DNA of 8,167 nt from an uncultured Eubacteriales bacterium (GTDB lineage: Bacteria; Bacillota; Clostridia; Oscillospirales; UMGS1783). The stretch's first letter is position 1. Every line of letters begins with the position of its first letter. Location: the NCBI GenBank assembly GCA_900555065.1, contig USJY01000046.1:1-8167 (forward strand), in the 5' to 3' direction. A program made the position numbers and the translations under genes. This document shows, in pieces, positions 1 through 5,784 of this stretch. The notes under the pieces were generated by a model, which saw nothing but the letters and a program-made list of their open reading frames with translations, searched no databases and had not been told where the DNA came from.

Positions 1-1224
1 GCCGAACCCGATCATGAGGTTGGGCACAACCTCGGCCTCCTCCTCCGTACCGCGTATGATCGCGATGGCTTTGTCAATATCCAGCAGTATCTTCTCCAGG
101 CCCTTAAGCAGGTGCAGCCGCTGCTTTTTACGCGTCATGTCAAAGTACAGCCTGCGTTTGATGCACTCGGTGCGGAAAGCCAGCCACTCGTCCAGTATCT
201 CGCGCACGCCCATAACCCGCGGCATACCGCCGACAAGCACGTTGAAATTGCAGCCGAAGGTGTCCTCCAGCGGCGTGAGCTTGTACAGCTTCTGCATCAC
301 CATGTCCGGATCGACGCCGCGGCGCAGCTCCAGGCTGATCTTGAGGCCGTTGAGGTCCGTCAGATCGCGCGCGTCGGCCACTTCGCGGAGCCGGCCGGCC
401 TTTATGAGCTCGGCAATTTTATCCATAATGTTTTCAATGGAGGTGGTGTAGGGAATTTCTAGTATATCAATGCTGTTGCGCTTTTTGTCATACTCGTATT
501 TTGCGCGGATGCGGAACGTGCCGCGGCCCGTCTCGTAAATACGCTCCATATCGCGGTGCGAGAGCACGATGCTGCCGCCGGTCGAAAAGTCGGGCGCCTT
601 CAGAGTGAGCGAAACGCGGTGGGCGGGGTTCTTAATCAGTTCAATGGCGGTTTCACAGACTTCGGTCAGGTTGAACGAACAGATATTGCTCGCCATGCCG
701 ACCGCAATGCCCTGGTTTGCGTTTACGAGGATATTCGGGAAGGAGACGGGCAGCAGGGTCGGCTCCTGCATGGTGCCGTCGTAATTGTCGACAAAGTCGA
801 TTGTGTCCTTGTCAATATCCGAAAACAGCTCCTGGCAGAACGGGTCGAGCTTGCATTCGGTATAACGCGCGGCGGCGTAGGCCATGTCGCGCGAGTAGTG
901 CTTGCCGAAATTGCCCTTGCTGTCCACAAACGGATAGAGCAGCGCGCCGTAGCCGCGCGAGAGGCGGACGAGCGTATCGTAAATCGCCTGGTCGCCGTGC
1001 GGGTTTAGGCGCATGGTCTGGCCTACGACATTGGCCGACTTTGTGCGCGCGCCGGTGAGCAGGCCCATTTTGTACATGGTGTACAGGAGCTTGCGGTGCG
1101 AAGGCTTAAACCCGTCGATCTCCGGAATGGCGCGTGAAATGATTACGCTCATGGCGTAGGGCATATAGTTTTCCCGGAGCGTATCCGTAATTCCCTTGTC
1201 TGTAAATAGCTTTTTTTCTTCCAT
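1..1224 (-). CDS. parC: DNA topoisomerase IV subunit A (partial, C-terminus outside window)
   Basis: This is the DNA breakage-reunion subunit of a type IIA topoisomerase; with ParE it decatenates and relaxes DNA in the cytoplasm. The open frame runs from ATG at 1224 to the window edge, giving 408 residues of an expected 700-800. It covers the winged-helix, tower and start of the coiled-coil regions. Visible landmarks are the PHGDQAIYDTLVRL segment (about 75-88), AARYTE with catalytic Tyr121 preceded by Arg120, and GIAVGM with the DNA-intercalating Ile173. Tyr-to-Ile spacing is 52, as in E. coli GyrA (122/174). Gln79 sits at the GyrA Ser83 position and Asp83 matches Asp87. The start is supported by AGGGGAGG just upstream and a 13-bp gap after parE. 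The C-terminal domain that separates GyrA from ParC is not visible, so the ParC name rests on pairing and divergence from GyrA. Codons 2-5 contain an A7 run. Confidence 0.93.
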   Translation of the reverse strand, partial: MEEKKLFTDKGITDTLRENYMPYAMSVIISRAIPEIDGFKPSHRKLLYTMYKMGLLTGARTKSANVVGQTMRLNPHGDQAIYDTLVRLSRGYGALLYPFVDSKGNFGKHYSRDMAYAAARYTECKLDPFCQELFSDIDKDTIDFVDNYDGTMQEPTLLPVSFPNILVNANQGIAVGMASNICSFNLTEVCETAIELIKNPAHRVSLTLKAPDFSTGGSIVLSHRDMERIYETGRGTFRIRAKYEYDKKRNSIDILEIPYTTSIENIMDKIAELIKAGRLREVADARDLTDLNGLKISLELRRGVDPDMVMQKLYKLTPLEDTFGCNFNVLVGGMPRVMGVREILDEWLAFRTECIKRRLYFDMTRKKQRLHLLKGLEKILLDIDKAIAIIRGTEEEAEVVPNLMIGFG

Positions 1225-1237
1225 GGTCCTCCCCTGT

Positions 1238-3220
1238 TTACGACACGTCGATCAGATCGATATACAGAGCGCCGTTTTCGCTGATATAGTCTTTGCGTCC
1301 CTGCAGGTTGTCTCCAAGCAGCACGTCGAACATCCAGGCCGTGGCCTCGGCGTCGTCGGGCGTAATGCGGATCAGGCGCCGGGTTTCAGGGTTCATGGTG
1401 GTCTCCCACATCATGTCCGGCTCGTTCTCGCCCAGGCCCTTGGACCGCTGCAGCGTTACTTTCTGCCCCTCCAGCTGTTCGAGCAGGGCGGCTTTCTCCT
1501 TGTCGTCGAACGCGAAATAGGTCTTGCCCCTGGCCGTGATCTCATACAGCGGAGTCTCCGCGATATACACCTTGCCCGCCTCGATCAGCGACGGCATGAG
1601 CCGGTAGAACATGGTCAGAATCAGGGTGCGGATCTGGAACCCGTCCACGTCCGCGTCCGTGCAGATGATGACCTTGTTGTAGCGCAAAGCGTCCATATCA
1701 AAATAGGCCAGATCCTTGCTGCCTTTGCTCTTGACTTCGACCCCGCAGCCGAGTACCTTAATCAGATCCGTAATGATTTCGCTTTTGAAGATTTTGTCAT
1801 AGTCGGTTTTAAGGCAGTTGAGGATTTTACCGCGCACCGGCATGATGGCCTGGAACTTTGCGTCCCGGCCCAGTTTGCAGGAGCCCAGCGCGCTGTCGCC
1901 CTCGACGATATACAGCTCGCGCTCGGACGCTTTCTTGCTCTCGCAGTCGACGAATTTGGCGACGCGGCTGGTTACGTCCGTCCCGCCGGAGAGCTTTTTG
2001 CGGATATTTATGCGCTCCTTTTCCGCGCGCTCGCGCGAGCGTTTGTTGATGAGCACCTGCTCGGCGATCTTGTCCGCGTCGGGCTTGTTCTCGATAAAAT
2101 AGATTTCCAGATTACTGCGCAGCAGCTCGGTCATGGCCTCCTGGACAAACTTGTTGGTGATGGCCTTTTTTGTCTGGTTTTCATAGGAGGTCTGGGTTGA
2201 GAAAGAATTTGTAATCAGCGCCAGGCAGTCCTGTACGTCGACAAACGAGATTTTGCTTTCGTTCTTGACGTACTTGCCCTGCTGCTTCAGGTAAGCGTCG
2301 ATGGCGTAGACAAAGGCGTTGCGCACCGCTTTCTCAGGCGAGCCGCCGTGTTCGAGAAAGCTGGAGTTGTGGTAGAATTCGAGCATTTGTTTCGCGGGAG
2401 AGAACGCGAACGTCACCTGCATTTTCACTTTGTACTCGGGCTTGTCCGCGCGGTCGCGGCCGCGGCGCTCCGCCGTCCAGTTCTGGATCTGGGTGATCGC
2501 GTCCTCGCCGACATACTCGGCCAGGTAATCGACCGGACCGTTTTCATAGCAGAACTCCTGGGTCGAAAACGACCCGTCCTGCTCCTGCCAGCGGAATACG
2601 AAATGTACGCCGGCGTTGACAATCGCCTGCTTTTTCAGCGTATCCTCAAAGTATTCGCGCGGGATGGCGATATCGGTAAACACGGCGATGTCCGGCAGCC
2701 AGCGGTGCCGCGTCCCCGTCTGCCTGCCGCTGTACGGTTCCTTTTTCAGACCGCCGATGTTCTCGCCCTTTTCAAAGTGCAGGCTGTACTCGAACCCGTC
2801 GCGCCGGACGCGCACGTCCATATACGCGGAGGCGTACTGCGTCGCGCACGCGCCCAGGCCGTTGAGGCCGAGCGAGTACTCGTAGTTATCGCCCATAAGG
2901 TTATTGTACTTGCCGCCCGCATACAGTTCGCAGAACACAAGCTCCCAATTGTAGCGCTGCTCGGCTTCGTTGAAATCGACCGGACAGCCGCGCCCCATAT
3001 CCTCCACTTCGAGCGAGCAGTCGTTGTAGCGGGTAACGGTGATCCGGTTCCCGTAGCCTTCGCGCGCTTCGTCGATGGAGTTGGATAAAATCTCAAAAAA
3101 CGAGTGCTGGCAGCCCTCGATCCCGTCCGAGCCGAACATCACGCCCGGACGCTTGCGCACCCGGTCCGCGCCTTTTAAGGACTGTATGCTTTCATTGTCG
3201 TACGCCGGTTTTTTTGCCAT
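1238..3220 (-). CDS. parE: DNA topoisomerase IV subunit B (ATPase/TOPRIM subunit)
   Basis: This is the ATP-hydrolysing subunit of the topoisomerase whose A subunit follows 13 bp downstream; 660 residues, complete, near the usual ParE length and without the insertion found in proteobacterial GyrB. The N-terminal GHKL ATPase shows FFEILSNSIDEA (catalytic Glu43, Mg-ligand Asn47), EDMGRG (Asp74) and SLGLNGLGA (about 116-124) as the ATP lid. The transducer has Gln349-Thr-Lys351, the QTK loop that reaches the ATP phosphates. The TOPRIM metal site is complete: Glu440 in VEGDSALGS and Asp522/Asp524/Asp526 in TDADVDG. The C-terminal part has QRSKGLGE and the WETTMNPETRR block. Compared with E. coli GyrB, EGDSAGGS has become EGDSALGS and GGLHGVG has become LGLNGLG, so it is a divergent paralogue. 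A GAGGAAGAGGAA purine tract precedes the ATG. It lies 38 bp after the nucleoside hydrolase gene. An automatic pipeline may call it gyrB. Confidence 0.95.
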   Translation of the reverse strand: MAKKPAYDNESIQSLKGADRVRKRPGVMFGSDGIEGCQHSFFEILSNSIDEAREGYGNRITVTRYNDCSLEVEDMGRGCPVDFNEAEQRYNWELVFCELYAGGKYNNLMGDNYEYSLGLNGLGACATQYASAYMDVRVRRDGFEYSLHFEKGENIGGLKKEPYSGRQTGTRHRWLPDIAVFTDIAIPREYFEDTLKKQAIVNAGVHFVFRWQEQDGSFSTQEFCYENGPVDYLAEYVGEDAITQIQNWTAERRGRDRADKPEYKVKMQVTFAFSPAKQMLEFYHNSSFLEHGGSPEKAVRNAFVYAIDAYLKQQGKYVKNESKISFVDVQDCLALITNSFSTQTSYENQTKKAITNKFVQEAMTELLRSNLEIYFIENKPDADKIAEQVLINKRSRERAEKERINIRKKLSGGTDVTSRVAKFVDCESKKASERELYIVEGDSALGSCKLGRDAKFQAIMPVRGKILNCLKTDYDKIFKSEIITDLIKVLGCGVEVKSKGSKDLAYFDMDALRYNKVIICTDADVDGFQIRTLILTMFYRLMPSLIEAGKVYIAETPLYEITARGKTYFAFDDKEKAALLEQLEGQKVTLQRSKGLGENEPDMMWETTMNPETRRLIRITPDDAEATAWMFDVLLGDNLQGRKDYISENGALYIDLIDVS

Positions 3221-3258
3221 GCAATTTCCTCTTCCTCAATTATTTGCCGCCGGCATTG

Positions 3259-4176
3259 TCATTGACCGCCCAGCTTTGCGAACAGATCGGAAAACAGCTT
3301 GTCACGGTCTACATAATGCACATATTTTATAGGGTGCCGGCCTGTGGGAAAGCTGTACGTCCCGTCGTACTCCACAACGGGACTGTCCACAACGCGGTCG
3401 CGCAGGTAATCCCCGCCCAGCAACCAGGCGACGGCCGTCACATCCCATACGATACGGCTCCAGCAGTCGTTGCCGCCGTAGAACAGCGCTTCACTCGTCG
3501 TCAGATCCAAAAGGTAATCGCACAGGCTGTTTTTGCCGCGCATGTGCGCCTCCAGCTCCGGGCCGGTTGTGACGAAATGGCTCACAACGCCCATGCAGGG
3601 CAGCTGTACGAGCGGCGCGCCGCAGCCGAACACAATGCGCGCGGCGGCCACATCCTGGTACATGTTGAATTCCTTCGTGTCCTCCCAGTGGTAAGCGTGC
3701 CCGCCCAGCCACACGATCACGATCCGGTCGCGGATATCGGGGTTGAGCAGCAGCGCGGAAGCAACGTTTGTAATCGCGCCGATGGCGACGACGTAGAGCG
3801 GACGCTCAGGCGTGTACTCCATAGCCAGCGCTGCAAGGCGGCGCGCGGCGTCCGAATCCACAGGCGTGTTCTCATCGGGCAGATAGCGGTCCGAACCGCG
3901 ATATACGATCGGGTACAGGTCCTCCCTGCCCATAAGCGAAAGGATGTGCAGAATCTCGTTGTAGCTTTTTTCCATGCCCTCCGCCGCGTCTTTGGCCTTT
4001 CCTTCCACAGTAAACGGCGCGGCGTACAGGCCCTTCAGGCGGAGCCTGTCCCCATAGCGCACAAGGTAAGCCAGGGCGTACTGGTCGTCCGTCTCGTTAA
4101 AAGTATCCGTATCCAGCACGACGTCTATTTCGCCCTTCGGGCTCTCAAGATTTTTCAGAAGCTGTTCGCGCGTCAT
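3259..4176 (-). CDS. nucleoside hydrolase family protein (PF01156-type)
   Basis: Family members cleave the N-glycosidic bond of ribonucleosides to free base and ribose with a bound calcium ion. The 305-residue product has the expected length and no signal peptide. The calcium motif is DTDTFNETDDQYAL (Asp22, Asp24, Asp30, Asp31), spaced like the DTDxGNDIDD subgroup instead of the shorter DxDPGxDD of classical enzymes. AIGAITNVAS supplies Thr136, EFNMYQD (169-175) the ribose-binding Glu and Asn, and WDVTAVA the C-terminal calcium ligand Asp245. The residue before Asp245 is Trp244, where the Crithidia IU-nucleoside hydrolase has its general-acid histidine, so the leaving-group chemistry and substrate may differ. 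The frame is open to 4593, but ATG 4176 is chosen because AGGAGG lies 8 nt upstream. ATGs at 4230 and 4212 lack a ribosome site. It has its own promoter and probably heads the parE-parC transcript. Substrate unknown. Confidence 0.88.
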   Translation of the reverse strand: MTREQLLKNLESPKGEIDVVLDTDTFNETDDQYALAYLVRYGDRLRLKGLYAAPFTVEGKAKDAAEGMEKSYNEILHILSLMGREDLYPIVYRGSDRYLPDENTPVDSDAARRLAALAMEYTPERPLYVVAIGAITNVASALLLNPDIRDRIVIVWLGGHAYHWEDTKEFNMYQDVAAARIVFGCGAPLVQLPCMGVVSHFVTTGPELEAHMRGKNSLCDYLLDLTTSEALFYGGNDCWSRIVWDVTAVAWLLGGDYLRDRVVDSPVVEYDGTYSFPTGRHPIKYVHYVDRDKLFSDLFAKLGGQ

Positions 4177-4282
4177 CGTGTTTTCCTCCTCAAGTTTCCC
4201 CCCGGCGGTCATTTTGGGGCGTGCGCTCATAAAACGGCCGGGGCGTTTCCCCAGCGCACAAATATATAACGGGCGCGTATAT
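4177..4282 (-). promoter_or_regulatory. structured 5' leader of the nucleoside hydrolase transcript
   Basis: The predicted leader of about 105 nt contains a perfect 7-bp stem, GTGCGCT pairing with AGCGCAC (4253-4259 and 4221-4227), with a nested GGGG-AAACG-CCCC hairpin (4240-4252) adjoining it. Downstream, a CCCC segment near 4216-4219 could pair with the G-rich tract (about 4198-4203) just before the ribosome site, an alternative fold. I do not recognise a known riboswitch; in particular the conserved purine-riboswitch core is absent. The leader may be a regulatory RNA or simply a GC-rich untranslated region. Confidence 0.35.
4185..4190 (-). promoter_or_regulatory. ribosome binding site AGGAGG deciding the nucleoside hydrolase start
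   Basis: A perfect AGGAGG lies 8 nt before ATG 4176. In-frame ATGs at 4230 and 4212, and the longer open frame to 4593, have no such site, and the latter crosses the promoter and terminator. This fixes the 305-residue product. Confidence 0.85.
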
Positions 4283-4288
4283 GTAGTT

Positions 4289-4317
4289 ATTATACCATAT
4301 ATTGTACATATATGCAA
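4289..4317 (-). promoter_or_regulatory. sigma-A-type promoter for the nucleoside hydrolase (possibly parE-parC) unit
   Basis: Read on the minus strand there is a perfect -10 TATAAT (4289-4294), preceded by TGG, which makes an extended -10. A 17-bp spacer separates it from TTGCAT (4312-4317) as the -35, matching the first three consensus bases. It sits in an AT-rich island that contrasts with the GC-rich surroundings, just after the terminator. The predicted start of transcription is near 4282, giving a leader of about 105 nt to ATG 4176. The weak -35 with an extended -10 fits a promoter that may be activated or repressed. Confidence 0.8.
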
Positions 4318-4325
4318 TATTTGCA
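4313..4325. promoter_or_regulatory. candidate operator, inverted repeat TGCAA-N3-TTGCA
   Basis: A perfect 5-bp inverted repeat with a 3-bp centre overlaps the -35 hexamer, where a bound protein would block polymerase. A second, looser symmetry lies alongside: on the minus strand ATATTG-N10-CAATAT around a CATATATG core. The half-site resembles LacI-family or catabolite-responsive elements, but the central CG of a canonical cre site is absent. The regulator is unknown and none is encoded in the window. Confidence 0.4.
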
Positions 4326-4432
4326 AAGCAAGAAACCATGCGCAATCCTGCAACAATTTCCGGGGAAATGTTTCCGGCTTCTCTCCCGTGAAACGACATA
4401 AGACGGCGGCAGGTCGGCCGCCAAGGCGCCAT
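4326..4432. other. spacer between terminator and promoter with short repeats
   Basis: No gene is visible. The segment has a TTTCCGG direct repeat (4357-4363 and 4371-4377) flanking GGAAA, so two overlapping inverted repeats exist: ATTTCC-GG-GGAAAT (4356-4369) and GGAAA-TG-TTTCC (4364-4375). They lie about 40-65 bp upstream of the -35, where activators often bind. A separate GGCGGC-N6-GCCGCC hairpin (4405-4422) has no T run and is not a convincing second terminator. Confidence 0.35.
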
Positions 4433-4435
4433 AAC

Positions 4436-4474
4436 AAAAATACGCCCGGCCGGAAAACATTCCGGCCGGGCGTA
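4436..4474 (-). terminator. intrinsic terminator of the lactonase-SDR-MDR-transaldolase operon
   Basis: Two perfect 14-nt arms (4441-4454 and 4461-4474; core CCGGCCGG) enclose a 6-nt loop. On the minus strand the hairpin is followed at once by TTTTTGTT (complement of 4433-4440), the layout of a Rho-independent terminator. There is no T run on the plus-strand side, so it is directional. It lies about 165 nt beyond the transaldolase stop and about 120 nt upstream of the next promoter, isolating the sugar operon from the nucleoside hydrolase-topoisomerase unit. Confidence 0.93.
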
Positions 4475-4637
4475 CGGCGCGGCGGAGGCCGCCCGCGAGA
4501 AGGGGGCACCGCAGGTCCGCTGCGCAGCGGGCGCCGCACCGTCAATGTGCAGATCGCCCGCCGCGGCACGCCGTACCGGGGCGGCAAACGCAAGCGATGT
4601 GCCCGGCCGCATGCCGCGGCGGGCGCAGACGGCGGCG
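4475..4637 (-). other. GC-rich 3' trailer between transaldolase stop and terminator
   Basis: This stretch of 163 nt has no gene I can support. It is visibly more GC-rich than the flanking genes and rich in small inverted repeats, including a perfect CCGCTGC-GCAGCGG palindrome (4517-4530). GTACGGCG (4472-4479) pairs with CGCCGTAC (4569-4576), so the trailer could fold back onto the base of the terminator hairpin. It may be a structured 3' untranslated region, a 3'-derived small RNA or decayed sequence. Confidence 0.4.
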
Positions 4638-5753
4638 TCAGGTCCAGCGCGTTGACATCTTATTGCTTCCATACACCTCAAGCATAGCCCAGCCCGTCTC
4701 CACAAACTGGGACAGGGTCTTCTGCGTGACGCCGAAGGTGAAAAATTCCTCGGGTGCAAGGCCGTCTTCCAAATAGGCGCGGCGAAACTCCGTTACCTGC
4801 ATAAGCCGTTCCAGCGTGTCCGGGTCTACCGGCTCTTCGATGCGTTCGACACGGGGCGGATCCGCATCCAATACCATCTGCTGAATACGCGGATGGAGGG
4901 AAAACGCCATTTCCGCGCCCGCAAGCTCGGTCAGATGGTACACTTCGCGCAGCCCGGCCGGCATAATAACGGCGCGGTACCCTCGCTCTTTTGCAAGCTG
5001 GTAGGAGCGCTTGGTAATGGCAAGGCCAGCCTGGGCGATGTCAGATTCATCAAGGCCGGCGCGCAGGTCCTTGTTCACGTCGCGCAGATAGTCGTCAAAG
5101 CGCCCCAGCTGCTGAACGGCGAAACAGGGACGAACCTCTATGCCGGCCGCGGCGGCGCGGTTCGCGCCGCGTTCGTACGCCTCTGAAACAGCGACAGCCT
5201 GCGCAACGGAAAAGTTCAACGTAGCGCATAGGGGTACGCCGAGCGCCGCCAGTTCCTCGATCACCTCCACGCCGGCCTTTGTGGTAGGGAGCTTGACAGC
5301 GACGTTCGGAGCCCAGGTCCTGACCCGTCGGCCCATCTCGAGCATACCCTCAAAATCGGCAGCGAGAGTCGGATTGAGCTGGCCGAAAGCATATCCGTGC
5401 GCGCCGCCGGTACGCTCAAAAACGCCGTGTACGCGGCTGGCCGCATCTGTAGCGACGATCCGGAGCATCTCTTCCGCGCGCGCGGCAAAGTCCAGCTCAT
5501 CCGGGACGGCCGCGACGCGATCGCGCCAGTAGTCCGGACAGGCGTTGAAGGTCTTGTACGTCAGAACAGGGTTCGTTGTAATCCCAAGCGCGCCCATGGA
5601 CAGGCCGCGCTCGATTTCATCCGGGATGGCGCTGTCATGCCACCATTTTGTCGGTGTGTGCGCCGACAGCCACTCCAGATAATTCAATTCCCTGCCATTG
5701 GATTCCGTTTTTCTGCCTGTGACATTGATTCCACCTCGATCTTCGCCGTTCAT
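4638..5753 (-). CDS. transaldolase family protein
   Basis: Transaldolases use a lysine Schiff base to transfer a dihydroxyacetone unit between sugar phosphates; relatives act as aldolases. The 371-residue protein is longer than E. coli TalB (about 317) and belongs to a long Firmicutes-like group. Visible elements are WWHDS with Asp40 (TalB Asp17), ITTNP with Asn61 (Asn35), VAVKLPTTKAG with Schiff-base Lys154 (Lys132), TLNFSVAQ (178-185), LGRFDDY with Arg218 (Arg181) and GLREVYHL with Arg269 (Arg228). Keeping both anion-binding arginines suggests a phosphorylated or otherwise anionic substrate. At the position of TalB Asn154 I align Cys176, an unusual change. It is the last gene of the sugar operon, 31 bp after the MDR gene, with AGGAGG 11 nt before the start; a terminator follows about 165 bp beyond the stop. 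A true pentose-phosphate transaldolase role is not established, since the neighbours suggest a dedicated catabolic enzyme. Confidence 0.86.
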   Translation of the reverse strand: MNGEDRGGINVTGRKTESNGRELNYLEWLSAHTPTKWWHDSAIPDEIERGLSMGALGITTNPVLTYKTFNACPDYWRDRVAAVPDELDFAARAEEMLRIVATDAASRVHGVFERTGGAHGYAFGQLNPTLAADFEGMLEMGRRVRTWAPNVAVKLPTTKAGVEVIEELAALGVPLCATLNFSVAQAVAVSEAYERGANRAAAAGIEVRPCFAVQQLGRFDDYLRDVNKDLRAGLDESDIAQAGLAITKRSYQLAKERGYRAVIMPAGLREVYHLTELAGAEMAFSLHPRIQQMVLDADPPRVERIEEPVDPDTLERLMQVTEFRRAYLEDGLAPEEFFTFGVTQKTLSQFVETGWAMLEVYGSNKMSTRWT

Positions 5754-5764
5754 AACAACTTATC

Positions 5765-5770
5765 CCTCCT
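5765..5770 (-). promoter_or_regulatory. ribosome binding site AGGAGG of the transaldolase gene, long spacing
   Basis: AGGAGG stands 11 nt before ATG 5753, longer than the 6-9 nt of the other genes here. It still supports this start. An internal GAGGTGG further in precedes only an out-of-frame ATG. Confidence 0.65.
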
Positions 5771-5784
5771 GTTCGCCTGTCTGT

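Noticed and set aside
736..741. Phe162 in ParC as replacement of the DNA-intercalating isoleucine
   Set aside because: Counting from the catalytic Tyr shows the intercalating residue is Ile173 in GIAVGM, which is conserved; Phe before PN is also, as I recall, seen in S. aureus GyrA.
1196..2200. Long plus-strand open frame (334 codons) opposite parE
   Set aside because: It lies antisense to a protein with unmistakable GyrB/ParE motifs, its translation matches nothing I recognise, and open antisense frames are expected in GC-rich coding DNA.
2348..3088. Plus-strand open frame opposite the ParE ATPase domain
   Set aside because: Antisense shadow of conserved coding sequence, with no recognisable domain.
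3214..4269. Plus-strand open frame opposite the nucleoside hydrolase
   Set aside because: It overlaps the real gene and its leader; no family motif is visible.
4177..4282. Purine riboswitch in the nucleoside hydrolase leader
   Set aside because: The conserved purine-aptamer junction sequences are absent; only generic stems are visible.
4313..4325. Canonical CcpA cre site
   Set aside because: The half-sites resemble cre but the central CG is replaced by an AT-rich centre.
4405..4422. Second terminator hairpin GGCGGC-N6-GCCGCC
   Set aside because: No T run follows on either strand.
4177..4593. N-terminal extension of the nucleoside hydrolase to a 444-residue protein
   Set aside because: The extension is low-complexity Arg/Pro-rich sequence that reads through the terminator and promoter; AGGAGG before ATG 4176 fixes the start.
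4178..4687. Plus-strand frame across the intergenic region
   Set aside because: It covers terminator, promoter and leader and gives a basic low-complexity product.
4190..4759. Minus-strand 189-codon frame overlapping the transaldolase 3' end
   Set aside because: It runs through the transaldolase end, trailer, terminator and promoter in another frame and has no recognisable domain.
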